A DNA stretch of 64,000 nucleotides from Gracilaria gracilis (GCA_030374805.1 JARGSG010000222.1:186001-250000), one strand, 5' to 3'. Shown: positions 42,644 through 54,250, numbered from the stretch's first letter. Program-made: numbers and translations. The notes: generated by a model from the letters alone, not told the origin.

Positions 42644-45423
42644 ACCCTATAGATGATGGAGCCCCTTAACAAAATGGGAAGTTCATCATGATTTCGAAGA
42701 CCAAAGTGGGTAGTCGGCTGCTACCAGGAATGTGATACGATAACGAAGCATTGTGCCACCAGTGGTAAGTACACGGAACGTGGTCGCGTTAAAGATCCAC
42801 CTTCCGTTGTAAATGCGTCAGGCACGCGCGCGACACGCGCGTTAACGAGAGCGACACGTGCGTTAGCGAGCGCACCACACACGCACAACCTCATGTGGTA
42901 GGGACATTTAAAAATTTTGACATCTTGATTGCAGAGGTCTATGCTCCACCGCTGTGGTGTGCCGTAGGGAGTTTCCGATTCGGTGTACATTACTAATTCT
43001 AGGTATCGCACATCAAAATTATCAAAAAATCTTAGTATTTTGACCCTGCAACGCTCCCAAATTGAGCATTTGCAGCTTCTGTAGCCGCTTGATTCTCGAG
43101 ATACAGAACGAAAGAGGTTTGTGCGTTTTCACTACTTTACAGAGGGGTAATTTCCCGGTCGAATGTTTTGATTCGCCCTAACAAGTAAGTTCCAGGATAG
43201 AGCACCGCACATGTGGCCATGCATGGTAAGAGACCATTCAAAATAATCTCGGTACATTGCTGGTCCCGCCGACCAGAGGCCACCCTACTTCTGACCTCAA
43301 AGAAAAGCGAAACCACTCGCTGCGCCAACGAATCGGCTCATCAGCTACCAGCACAGTCAACCATGCTGGAAGCACCAAGATGGATGATAATGGAACTACC
43401 CTACCTCCAAGGAACTTACTTCATCTCTCTTGGTACGCTAGTCTAAGTTAAAATGCTGAGCAAAATCGGCTCCTCATAGCCGTCTCAACACGAAGTTAGA
43501 GCTACATACCAGGAGGTACGCCCCTTCTTAGGTCGAGAGAAGCATGATACGTTATAGAACCCGTGAGTAAAGCGCTGGAAAATGTACCGGGTGCGAATGA
43601 AAACCCCCGTGGGGGCATGCACAACCCACCTACGACGGTTGGTCTAGTGTATGGTGTTGAATATCATGTGAAAGCTCAATAAATGTGGAGAAGGCGGAAA
43701 ATATTTCTGTGGAATGGAGTCATACTGACAGATCATCACAACCAGACGTCAATAATTGTGAAGCTCCGATTAAATTTAAACGTATTTGAAGTCATTAGAA
43801 TACAACGAGGGGATTAAATACCTCATTTTTGTATGCCGGTGAAAGGTCTCCTAGCATTCCGAATGACCCTGACGAGGTCGGGGTTTCTTATCGCAGCGGT
43901 GATGTGTTTGGAGGACCGAATGAGGCGCTTTCAATCCAAACGAAATAAACTCTAGCCGTGAAAGGTAGGCTGATATCCCATTGATGCACTTAGTAAGTAA
44001 ATTCGTGTCCCTTTGATTTTTGCAAACGGACGTCATTTGTGGCACTTCCCGTCGATCTTTGGCTCATCACAAGAACTTCAATGGATTTATTGTGAGTATC
44101 TAATATTTTGGATGTCCAACTGATGTCCTGAAATTTTGCTTCCCACGAAGCTACTGTAAGCTAATGTCCGAGTGGTATCTAATTGATATTTCTCAGCTCA
44201 TACTAGAGATGTGCTAGTGACATGCGTCCCAGAAATACATCTGAATATTTTCTGGGCATCAAATTGTCTCTCTGGGAAGTAGATATCCAAGTTCGGGCGT
44301 CCCAAGACGCCGGGAAGCAAATTGTTCCCTGATGCCACCGGCCAATACCGACGGTAAAGCGTCGCTTGCGAAACCTTTTTTGGATCGATCCCAAAGGTAC
44401 CATGTTGGGAACCGTTCCCATCGACCCTGGTGAACGGCTCCAAACCATAACGGGAAATCCCGCTGGGAATCTTGGGCTCCCGACCATACGGATCCTGAAT
44501 CCCCTCGTGAATCCCTTCAGGTTGGTGTGAAGTACAATGGACAAGCTGGCTCCGAAAACCTGTTTGAATGCGGGTATTAAACAGAGCCGCATCACGCGAA
44601 CCAAACTTCGTAGTGCCGCTTCCACGCCCACGCAAAGGACTGGCGCCCGACAGGTTGAGACGATCACCGCGAGGGATGGGTTGGGATACCAAACATTTTA
44701 CCGTATGGATGAACCGAATTGGATTTTCTGTCAACCATAGGTAAACCAACGGAGCTGATGCTAAAACCCTTCACCTGTTCAAGGCTCCTCCCTTTAACCA
44801 TAGCGGTATCGGCATTAGTCTCCGCACGCGCGTCCTCTTCTAGGGTTGCTTCTTCTGATTCACCAACATAAAAATTAGGAGGGATTAGTGTACCGCTACG
44901 AATTTGAGCCCACAAGCTGGTGCCAGGGCCACTCACGGGGTTTAAGTAAGTATTAGCGATCACCATGAATGGTTTCAACCGTGTCGGATGTGCGAGAGGC
45001 CACAAAGATACAAGCTAAAACCGATCAACCTCAGAAGGGATAACACGCAACCTCGAAGAAAGACGGTAACAAAGCCGCAGAGGGACGGCAGCGACACCTC
45101 AACGGGACGAACATGGAACCTTGAAAGAACAGGAAGACACGCCATAACCAATTATGAGCCCAAATACTTCACGGATACATTGCACACAGAAGCAGAAAGA
45201 CGCACAACATATTCCAGCCGGTGTAACGCCACGTAGAAGGCGATCGAAAGGTTGACTTCGTAAAGTTGTACGCAAACGCATGATAATGGTGGAAACTCGC
45301 AGGTAGGAACAAGCGGGACGCACGGCGCGAGATGACAAACCTGCTGCGCCGTTTCCCCAGATGATTCGACGATGCACCAACCTGTTGAGCGGATCTAGGA
45401 GCCACGAGGGCGTGGCTCATAGT
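42644..45423. other. 2.8-kb region between pol and PPT of element E
   Basis: No sense coding is visible. A GC-rich duplicated unit (GCGACACGCGCGTTAACGAGA / GCGACACGTGCGTTAGCGAG, 21 bp apart) is at about 42826-42873. GGATGTCC-like motifs cluster at 44085-44260. The longest frames are antisense (44198-45005 and 45169-45420, minus). In element C the corresponding interval holds the antisense accessory ORF, so this may be its decayed equivalent. Confidence 0.45.
44198..45005 (-). pseudogene. Possible antisense accessory ORF remnant of element E
   Basis: Two overlapping minus frames (113 and 183 codons, shift near 44700) lie between pol and the PPT, with the polarity expected from element C. The first has an acidic part, GESEEATLEEDARAETN. 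I could not align them convincingly with the C or 62-kb antisense ORFs; SVHPYGKMFGIPTHP is at best reminiscent of HVGSWHVAIPYP. Listed because of position and length only. Confidence 0.25.
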
Positions 45424-45434
45424 AGGAGAAAGAT
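45424..45434 (+). promoter_or_regulatory. Polypurine tract of element E
   Basis: AGGAGAAAGAT immediately before the 3' LTR start TGTAG at 45436. It supports both the LTR boundary and the plus orientation of the element. Confidence 0.6.
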
Positions 45435-45435
45435 C

Positions 45436-45773
45436 TGTAGTTCAATGAGTCCTAATTGGGTTAGTGCCACGTAGGCCTACCTGTGCGCCTTGCTGGCTGC
45501 ACTTCACCCCATTGGTAATTTTTAACTTCTGGTTTAGTTCATACCCATGTAGGGGTAGTTTAGTTTAACATTGCTGGCCAACGACAGTAGGTCAAGGGTG
45601 CAGCCGATGACGTCGTACCCACATGGGAGATCGTCTGCGGTGCCCTTCGCCTTCCCCTTTGAGTATTGTAAAGTCAGGCATCACTAGCGCAGTAAATATA
45701 CCAATTTTTTCACTTCTACTCTACTACTATTCAGTTTTTACCACGCGCCGACGTCTGCTACCTTACACCTACA
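45436..45773 (+). repeat. Element E 3' LTR
   Basis: Matches 37809-38167 in order and orientation, with many substitutions and a deletion of the TATA segment. After CTACA the next bases AGGTCTAGACTAG resemble the GTATCTAGAATAG following the 5' LTR, so the true LTR may be ~13 bp longer or this LTR may have been shared with a second, lost unit. Element F pol resumes at about 45787. Confidence 0.8.
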
Positions 45774-48736
45774 AGGTCTAGACTAGTTTCCTTGCAGATT
45801 TGCTGCCCAACTACGGGATTCATTTGTTTCAGCCATTGTTTCCAGGCGTCCCTGTGTAGACGGGGGGAAGGGAATTTATCCAGCGTAGGTTGAGGCTCGA
45901 CAGCCACCGATGGTGGAACACGCGATACGACCAGTTCGAACGGAGAGATCTGGGTAGTGCGATGTACCTGCGCATTGTAGGCATAAGTCACCGCATCGGT
46001 GTAGAGATCCCATCTCGACGGGTGGTCGGCGACGAAAGTTCGCAGCGCATTCAGCATAGTGCGATGGAAGCGCTCCACCTGGCCGTTACTTTGCGGATGG
46101 TAGCTCGTAGTAAACCAATTCTTCATGTCCAGTATTCGACACACGTCCTGGAAGAACTTCGCAGCGAATTGTGACCTTTTATCCGATAGAAAATCAATCG
46201 GCGGTCTGTAGACAAACACCCAGTGGGTTACGATCGCTTGCGCGACCGCACTTGCGGTGATCTTCGCCAGAGGAACTTTCCGCACGAGCTTAGAAAAGCG
46301 GTCGGTTATGACAAGTAGAAACCGATTACCTTGGCTTGTCCGGATAAACTCGCTGAGTAGGTCAATCGCCACAAACTCAGGTGGGGCCCTGGCGGGGAAG
46401 AGTACCAACTGTTTGGAGTACTTTCGCAGTTTGACGCGGTTTTTCGCACAACCAGAACACCCACGAGCAGTTGAATATGCATCGAATGCCATACCTGGCC
46501 AATAGAAGTCCTTTCTGAAGATGTGGTACAACTTCCTTCCACTAGGGTGGGCCGACAACTTCGCGTAATGCGACAGATGCAAGACTCTAGATTGAAGCAA
46601 GTGAGGTACCACAATCTGTGGCCGGTCAGTAACCGTTCGAACCAAGAATCCTTGGTCGTTCATGACAAAGGGCAGTTGAGCTCCACCGTTCAAACGGCCA
46701 CGAACCGTAATGCAAACTGGGTTCGTTTGCTGTTCTTGGATCAATTCTTCCGGTGTTATTGGCAGGAGTGATCCCGGCACTGGCTCCGTATCTGAAAAGG
46801 TTAAGACAGCGTCATAGACGCCCCAACGTTCCGAATTTTCGTCCGCGGCGTCCCCCATGAGGAAACAGGGTATTTCCAGATCATCGATTGGCTCAGCTTC
46901 GGCCGCGGTCGGCAAGCGGGAAAGTGCATCAGCTTGAGTGTTCAGGATTTTTTTCTTGTACTGCACGTCGAAGTCGAATTGTGATAATCTTAGTCTCCAC
47001 TGTATCAAGCTGCCGGAAGGCTCCGAAATGGATAGAAGCCATCGCAGGGCCGAATGGTTGGTATGGACGGTAAAATGTTCTCTCATGATGTACGCTCGCA
47101 GCGTCTGGAGAGCCCAGACTACTGCCAAGCATTTTTTCTCGGGTACCAAGTAATTCCTTTCATGAACGTTAAGACTTTGAGACCAAAAACCAATTAGAAG
47201 TCGTCCGCCATTCTCCGTGGTCTGAAACAGAGCACAGCCGACCTGGAAATTGCTGGCATCCATATCGATGGCATACGGCAATCCAAGTTTCGGCAAGGAA
47301 AGAATTGGCGGCAACGTTACTGCATCAATGAGCGATGAGAATGCCGTTGCCTTACGGTCATCGAATAGTTCTAGTTTCACTGGCTGCCCCTTCCGCAGGA
47401 GTTCATTCAATGGAGCTGTTATATCCGCGAAGTGAGGGATAAAAAGACGGTAGAAATTGCAAAGGCCGAGGAAAGATCGGAGTTCCGTTTGCGTCCGTGG
47501 GTGTTTGGCTTCCTTGAGGGACCGCACACGTACAGCGTCAATCGATAGCCGTCCCGGACGGATTATGTGGCCAAGATATTTCACGGCATCGGTAAACAAC
47601 TCGCACATATTCAAGTTCAGTGCGATGCCTGCCTCTCGTAGGACTTGCATCACTTCCCGAACGTGGGTCAAGTGCTCGTCCAGGTTACCAGAGAACACGG
47701 TGATGTCATCCAGGTATACCAGGCACGTCTTCCACTTAAAGCGGGCAAGCAAAATATCCACTGCTCTTCGAAAAGTGGCGGGGGCGTTCGTGAGACCAAA
47801 GGGCATCCGGTTGAATCGGTATAGTCCTTGATGACATACAAATGCCATTTTATCACGGTCCTGTGCCCTAACTGGAACTTTCCAATATCCCCAGTTCGCG
47901 TCGAGGGTCGTGAACACCTTTGCGCTTCCTAGCAAATCGATACATTCGTCCATCCTTGGGATGGGATACACGTCCTTGACCGTAGCCGTGTTAAGCGTGC
48001 CGTAATCGATGCAGAAACGCCAAGACCCATCGGGTTTAAGAGCGAGTACCACGGCCGAGGCCCACGGAGACTGGGCCGGTTCAATGACTCCGGCGCGGAG
48101 CATCTTCTCGACTTGAGTCTTTTCTTCTTCCCAAGCTGTCGGTCCCGCCCTGTAAGGGTGTTGCGAGATTTGCCGAATGTTCGGCATCAAGTCTATCCGA
48201 TGTTCGGTAGTCCCAATTTTTCCAAGGGAACCGTCCCACATGGGGGTGAACTCACGTAGCATATACCGTAACTTTTCACGGTGAGACTCTGGGACATGGT
48301 TAAAGTTCAGAGACTCGAGCTCCTGTACGGGGTCCTTGTTCTCAGATCCCGGTGATTCTGGCCTTCCTTCCGACAGTGTGGGCGTTGCTTCTTTCGACGA
48401 GTTCGAAATTTCTTTACCCGACGAGTTCGGCGTAGCGTCTCCCGACGAATTCTTCGGTACGGTTGCGTCAGCGCACTTTTCCTCTCCCTCCTCAGCTTCG
48501 AGAATTCCTAGAACCTCTGCGGTAGAGACCTCTGTGTGTACAATAGCCACATGGTGTGGTAACATGGAACCAATGACCTGTTTCTCTACCAACCTCTGTT
48601 GGGAGGAGCTTAATTTAGCAACCAATACCCTGAAGGGCTTCTCCGGCTCAACAAGTACAATCCCATTCGCGAGGGACAAGTTCTGTTTTTGGCAAAGAAT
48701 AGGCAACGGTTGAACGGTTTGTAAGCCGTGCTGCAC
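45758..48736 (-). pseudogene. Element F reverse transcriptase-RNase H-integrase (992 codons open)
   Basis: Long uninterrupted frame. Linker (FNHVPESHREKLRYMLREF), RT with FCIDYGTLNTATVKDVYPI, MPFGLTNAPATFRRAVDIL and the intact box CLVYLDDITVFSG, YLGHIIRPGRLSI. RNase H: IDMDASNFQVGCALFQ, VPEKKCLAVVWAL, VHTNHSALRWL (Asn where TDH is usual, which should impair activity) and TQADALSRLP. Integrase: HYAKLSAH...CSGCAKNR zinc site, FVAIDLL, FLSDKRSQFAAKF and NGQVERFHRTM, so DDE is present. The last nine residues are read from LTR DNA, not integrase; the reading continues from protease across a TAG at 48749-48751 in the same frame. Confidence 0.92.
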
Positions 48737-48751
48737 GGAGGTGACCGTGAC

Positions 48752-49474
48752 CTATGTCTGGGATTCCGGGGGAATGCAAATAGACCGAGCTACTCGGAGC
48801 TTCGTCGACGATCGATGCGATTCCGCCGGCTTCCGGGCCACCGGCAATGGAACTCGTTTCTTGGAAGCCTTTGGTAAAGGTCGCCAAACAATTGGCATGG
48901 TTGTGCCGTCCTCCAGCTCGACGGTCCTTTTCCGTGGTCGAATTGCTTCAACAAAAAGGTCGCGAAAATCACATCCGCGTATGACCCGCGCAGCTAAACG
49001 CTTGCAAACTAAGAATTCTAGGCGAACAACGTAACGGCCAAGCCTTACAATCAGGTCAATTACTCCCACGATTGAAAGGGGCCTATTGTTATCATCCGTT
49101 TTCTCGGTCAGAGGGGCTGGCCGAATCTGAGACGATAACTGCGGCGAAATAAGCAATTGAACCAAAACGTTTGGACCAGCACGCGTGTCGGAAACGGATA
49201 ACTGTCGAACCATATAATATTCGGATATCCCGAGGTCCGCAAAAACTTTGTAGTTTCGTTTCGCCATGACGAGGACTCTATCTGGAGCGCGGACATGGCG
49301 TGACCGTACCCACGGGCGACGGAGAACACCGAGATGTTCCGAGTCCACGTCTGTCGTGGCCATCTTCCTCTTAAGGATCGTGACCGGGGAGCGAGGCTTT
49401 GCAACCTCCGGCGCGGATGAGCTCGACTTCGATTGCGCCGCTCCTTCAAAGGAGGCTCCCAACCTCAGTTTTCC
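48752..49474 (-). pseudogene. Element F protease
   Basis: The frame opens just after TAA 49477-49475, within 10 bp of the gag stop, and is -1 relative to gag. It begins GKLRLGASFEGAAQ and has SEHLGVLRRPWVR, conserved with C. The retropepsin motif reads SDTRAGPNVLVQ: Gly of DTGA is Arg, so it should be inactive. It continues to IRGCDFRDLFVEAIRP and SICIPPESQT, then a TAG before pol continues in the same frame. Confidence 0.82.
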
Positions 49475-49480
49475 TTAGCG
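49455..49480 (-). promoter_or_regulatory. Decayed gag-protease frameshift site of element F
   Basis: Where element C has GGGAAAC before its gag stop, F has GGAAAAC before TGA (heptamer 49474-49468). One substitution breaks the XXX part of the slippery heptamer. The -1 frame is closed upstream by a TAA only 10 bp away, so the shift must occur in this short window. A stem CTCCT / AGGAG can form about 14 bp downstream. Confidence 0.55.
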
Positions 49481-51483
49481 TCGCCGCTATTTTGCGGAAC
49501 CATTTGGTCCGCAGGTCTGGCTTCCGCTTCACCATGAGGCGGTGAAGGTTCTTGTTTTCCAGGCTGAGTATCCACCTTCGCACGAAGGTACGATTTGTCG
49601 GGAAAACGTTCCCGTTCGGCGGGCGTCAACGACTCATGATGGAGAACAATTTTTGCCATCTCCCTGAATGGTAATATACAGTTTGGGGCAATATGACCAT
49701 GTTTGTAACAAATATGGCATATGAGCTGACGAAGAGAATCCGCATCGGGCGGCCTTCGCTCCTGTCTTGGAGGGTAGGGATCCTCCCAACCGGGACGGGA
49801 GTTTCTGTATCTGCCAGAGTGCGGCACTGGCAATGCCGGAACGTGATTACAGACGTACAGAGCAACATCCCAATCTTCGGTAGTCGGTCCCATCGTAGAT
49901 GGCAGGTCCGACGTTGCCCAAGATTGGTCACCCTGCACTAGGTGCACATTGTTGTAGTTGGCATGGGCTGAACCTTTCGATTGAGGCTGTGATGAATCCC
50001 TCTCTTCCAAATGGAAGAGTCGGCGTGTGCGAGACTTAATGCCGGCACGTGCTCGGGCCGCATTACCCTCAGCTTGAGCAAATTCAACCAGCTCCAAGTA
50101 AGAAACCTTGCCGTTGTTCTCCCGATAGAGGGCAACTAAAGTCCTAATCGAGGGAACCAAGCCATCTACAAACATGGTACATCGCTCGGCCGCGGAGTAG
50201 ACGTTTCCACAGCGGTGAAAGGCCTTATTCAGCCGTTTAGAATAAACGGTCTCTGTCTCTTCCATTCCTTGCTACGTGTCGCGCAATGCGAGTATGGCAT
50301 CTTGAATTGCGTTTCCTGTAGCATAGGATTGGAGGAGGTACTGCACAGCCTCTGGCCAACAGGTCATTTCTCCTCCGGAGGCACGAGGCGATCCGCGGAC
50401 CGCTTTGTACTGACCTTCGGCCATACCTTTTAAAAAGTAAGGCAGTGCGATATAGGCTTGCGCCTCAGACATCCGAAGTACATCGGCTTCCCCAACCTAT
50501 CGGGCGAGAAAGTCCAACACCAGGATTGGATCCTGCCCAGAGAACTTATTGGGCTTCAGTGTGAGCTCCAACCGCTTAATGTGGTCTTTCACTCGTCCAC
50601 TCCCGCGAGAAGTCTTTTCTCCACTGAAGTCTTCCAGCCGATAATATCGGTACGACAAAAACTTCCGATACAATAGATTCGTTGGCTTCAGTTCCTTGAG
50701 TCCAAGGCGCTTTCGTCCTTTTGAACGGCTCCGGGCAGCGCCTTGCGTGGCCTCGAGGGCCCGAGATCGGGTAGCACGAGAGCGTGCGGGCTCGTTCTCA
50801 CTTTCCGAAAAATCGGTTGACGAATCCCTGACCCGGGCATCAGACTCAGAGGATGAAGAAGAAGACGATTCAGGTTCCAATTTAACCTTTCTATTCTTTA
50901 CCGCATGGCGGTCCTTGGAGCAGTGCGACTTCCGCGAACCTTCGGGAACCAGCACGCTGGGCGCCACAGCATCGTGGATGATGGTGTGCTCGACCGTTTC
51001 CAGACGGGCCGCTAAGCGGTGTAAATTATCAGTTTCCTGCTCATGCAGGACAGCCGATTCCTTTCGGTCTTCCATGATCTGGTTGAAATCAGACCGTAAG
51101 ACAGGGACGTTTTGCGAAACATCCCGAACATTGGCTTCGTAAAGCCGTTACCAGAGTTTCGTAATGTCGTGAATCAGAGCCATGTGAGAGTTCTGCATCA
51201 CGCGCACTTGTGCCTCTAATTCACAGAGGGTATACTCGTCGTACCTCCACGACATGGCTTCAGCCACTTGCGAAAATTTAGCCGGTTCTTGAGCAGGTGG
51301 GGCCCCATTGTTGGTACGGGGACCCCGGGAAGCCAGTGCTTGAGCGTTATCACCCGGGACATTCAGTACATCCGTTGGTCATGGCGGGTGGCTCTGAGCC
51401 AGTCCAGATGATTTCAGTGGTCCGGTAATTGGGCCAGGTGCAGACCCAGCCTTCGAGCGCCCGTTGTTACGGCGAGATATCAT
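49465..51483 (-). pseudogene. Element F gag
   Basis: ATG at 51483 (MISRRNNGRSK). A single frame runs to TGA 49465, broken by four internal stops (near 51378 TGA, 51150 TAG/TAA region, 50496 TAG, 50269 TAG) without indels. Domains in order: disordered N-terminus; coiled-coil segment (VLRSDFNQIMEDRKESAVLH); an Arg/Ser/Glu-rich linker; capsid (NKFSGQDPILVLDFL, YIALPYFLKGMAEGQYKAV, CWPEAVQYLLQSYATGNAI, FHRCGNVYSAAERCTMFVDGL); CCHC zinc knuckle CHICYKHGHIAPNC (49678-49719); and a short tail. It is the reference gag for reading A, C and G. Confidence 0.88.
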
Positions 51484-51499
51484 AGTCTGCCGAAGCACT

Positions 51500-52370
51500 C
51501 GGGCGAATTAAACGAACGATTACCGCTTCCATTAATGGTCCAAAGTGGATACTTCCAATGCAGAGGGATCCAGCACCAGTTTTCATTACAACCAATGTTG
51601 GCAAGAAAGCCGATTTTACGTCGGGAGACCACTTGTGGGGCAAAGCCGGGAACGGAAAGGAAGAACACAAACCGTGCCAGCGGCTACGCACACAAGGTGT
51701 TTAGCTTTACTCCGTATTGGAGCAGAGCAGTGGCAGAACCCTGCAATGAGGCCGATACGTGCCGGGTGTAACTCCCGGCGGCCTCTTCCGGACTTACAAA
51801 CGGAGGTTGAGGGTGGCAATCGGAGTGCCAAAAGGATGGAATCCACTGGGCGTGGCGTATCCTGTAGCAAAAAAGGCGAGATAGAAGGTAGCAAAACGAG
51901 CCGCACTGCGAAGCACAGACTCGTGAGAGCAGGGAATAATCACGAGACAAAAAGGGCAAACCTGTACAACAGGGCGAGGTGTAACGAGACCGTAAGACGG
52001 GAAAACAGAAAAAGTGTACGAAAGAATGATAAATGGAAGGCGGTAACGACGAATCAGTGCTTCTTAGTGACAGAGGTGAATAACTTGTCCGGATAAGTGG
52101 CGGTGTTCCCCTGGAATGGAGCAGAAGACCGTGCGCAAGCGGAACTCAAGCTAGAGCCAAGGTCTCATTGAGATTTACTTCCCGTACAGTGGCGGCAAGT
52201 GCCGCCACTTGTATATGGCTGACAAATATCAACTAAAATATCTAAGTACCCGGCACGCCGTCTAACACTACCCACGTGTACCTCAGTGGCACTCTTGCAA
52301 CGGCGCATCCGGTAATCGGGTGCAGGCACACACGTTTCAAGCCAATCATACCCTTCATAGGCGGATCCCT
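51500..52370 (-). repeat. Putative 5' LTR and leader of element F
   Basis: Noncoding DNA upstream of F gag and before the truncated end of element G. It contains a hairpin (52188-52209, arms AGTGGCGGCA/TGCCGCCACT) like that in the element C LTR, followed in both by an AACTAAA-rich and then CCACG-containing stretch. No second copy exists because F is truncated, so boundaries are approximate. Confidence 0.45.
52188..52209. promoter_or_regulatory. Palindromic hairpin in putative element F LTR
   Basis: Ten-base perfect arms around AG. The arms share the GGCGGC core of the element C LTR hairpin. The same relative context in two diverged LTRs suggests conservation. Confidence 0.5.
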
Positions 52371-52414
52371 AATCCGGGCCAAATATGCAAATAGACTTCA
52401 TAACGGTAGGAAGT

Positions 52415-53560
52415 TCAGGCGAAAATAACAACGGGGATATGAGTGGCATCTCCCTCAGTCACTGCCAAGGGCAATTGCTTTACACGTTGCAAGAAGCTTC
52501 GATAGACGTTACACATACCTAAGAATGAGCTTAGTTGTGGCTGCGTTTTTGTAGGCTGTGCTTCGTGAATATCTGCTGTTTGAACGTCTCTCATTTCCAA
52601 TGATCTAGGAGTCATACTCTGTCCTACGTACGTGCCCTTGTTCTTGAATCATTCACAGTTCTTAATCTTCAGGGTGATCTCTGTTGATTGTATCTTCTTC
52701 AGAATCTGTTCAATATCTTCGAAATGGCTTTTATGTTCCTGCTATAGACGATGATATCATCAACATAAACCAGACAAATCTTCCATTTATGTTGGGATAG
52801 AATGATTTCAATTGCACGTTGAAACATCACTTGAGCGTTGGTTAGTCTAAATACCATTCGTTTGAAACCGTAAAGTTCAAAAATGACTGACATCATGCTT
52901 GAATTTTGGTTCCAGTTCTCCGGTGCCACTGGGATTTGCCAATATCCTCAGATTTCATTCATCGTTGTGAACACGGTGGCTTCACCGAGGCTATCAATAC
53001 ATTTGTTCATGCAATGTAACGAGTAGGTATCACTTGCCGTGGCGGCTCTCATTTTCCGATATTATACGCATAAGCGTAAAGGTACATCCGCCTTCAGATC
53101 TAAAGCGACAGGAGAAGCCCAGGCTGACTGAGTTGGCTCAATAATCTCTTTCTCCAACATAAAATTCACAAGTTCCTACTCAATTTGTCAAGATCGAATC
53201 TGTGCTCTGTTAGACGGTTGTGAAATGGATTTTTTACCCCAGTAAACACCGATTTGGTGTTTCCTGGCGGAGATCTGGCCAATCTGTTCACTCCATATAA
53301 AAAACACTTAGCAGTAGACAGCATAAGCGTTTCTGGTATTTCTCAGAGAAATGAGAAATATAGGCATTCTTCAGCGCATCTTCTTCTGGTTTTGCAATGG
53401 TCTCCGCTGACGACGTTCCCTTATCTACAGCTGGTACCCGCGGGTTCTCTTCGTCTGGTAACAAGAATCCTAGGATATCAGCTCTCGATATATGTGTTGG
53501 AATCAACACCGAGGGATAGGGAGCGCCAGGGACAGTACGTGTTTTTTGTCGAACCTGCAT
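52415..53560 (-). pseudogene. Element G reverse transcriptase fragments
   Basis: SRADILGFLLPDEE and GAPYPSVL (53288-53560) are the pre-RT linker. Next come SAWASPVALDLKADVPLRLCV, NKCIDSLGEATVFTTM, FRLTNAQVMFQRAIEIIL and the active-site box CLVYVDDIIVYSRN (52699-52929), with YVDD keeping both Asp. LSSFLGMCNVYRSFL (52415-52615) is the connection to RNase H. RNase H and integrase are absent. Confidence 0.8.
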
Positions 53561-54250
53561 TCATGGGAATTGGGATTACTCAGAAGAATCTTGAATGGCC
53601 TTTCAGGCTGAACTTGAGCAATAATGTTAGAAATGATCAGTCATGCGACTCATATAACAAGGAGTTTGGTTGCGTCACGATTTGTCCGTGCTTATTAGTG
53701 GTAACTGAATTCCACATTTAACACTTCGGAGGTACTTCCACCGATTGGCAGATCTGAATTTTTGGAGAGACCCTCCTGTCGTGGGGAGAACTCTCCTGTG
53801 ACGGAGGTAACGGAAAATCAACTACTGGCCTGCAAATTGGTCTGCAGACAATTGGGACCGTAGGTCAACCATTCATTTTCACTTTGCGGGCACGCGGTCT
53901 AATCGCTTCGACAAATGTGGTGCAATAGTTGCGTTTCAGAACGACTGGTACAGCGAGCATGGTGCACATAAAAACTAAATCATCGCAACATGGCGGCCAA
54001 TCTGAACGACATGTTTGGTCCTGCCAAGTGACGTCAACGGTTTCTTGTTAGCATCTCTGGCAAAATTGCGTGTTGGACGCGTGTCTGTTCATCAGGGCTC
54101 AAATCAAAGAGTCTGATAAAAAACTTGGCCCAGCTTCAGTTTTGAAGAAAGCGAGACGTCAAAAAATTAGTACCGTAGACGACCCGATGTCAGCATACAA
54201 TTTGTAATTGCGTTTTGCAATCAACAAGATGTACTCCGTTCTCTTTCCAA
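53561..54250 (-). pseudogene. Element G protease region, barely recognisable
   Basis: By position between gag C-terminus and RT this must be the protease. No continuous frame survives and I cannot point to the active-site triplet. Short plus-strand ORFs here are shadows. Confidence 0.35.

Larger units (their letters stand above)
37809..45773 (+). mobile_element. Ty3/gypsy chromodomain retrotransposon E with both LTRs
   Basis: Two direct repeats, 37809-38167 and 45436-45773, bound the element. Both start TGTAG and end CTACA. Inside, on the plus strand: gag N-terminus, RT, RNase H, integrase, chromodomain, then a 2.8-kb region without sense coding and a PPT (45424-45434). Protease and gag C-terminus are deleted. 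The coding is riddled with stops and frameshifts, and the LTRs have diverged visibly, so it is an old insertion. No clear target-site duplication. Confidence 0.85.
45786..52370 (-). mobile_element. Ty3/gypsy retrotransposon F, 3' truncated
   Basis: Minus-strand element: putative 5' LTR (about 51.5-52.37 kb), gag (49465-51483), protease, RT, RNase H and integrase to 45787, where it is cut within the integrase C-terminus by the element E 3' LTR. GPY/F module, chromodomain, any antisense ORF and 3' LTR are missing. Gag has four in-frame stops and pro-pol one, yet no frameshift in about 5.7 kb. This makes it the best preserved member of the family here. Confidence 0.9.

Noticed and set aside
45758-51483. 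C-to-T (RIP-like or deamination) origin of all nonsense codons
   Set aside because: Comparison of C and F shows stops replacing Glu and probably Tyr or Lys codons as well, which C-to-T changes cannot produce.
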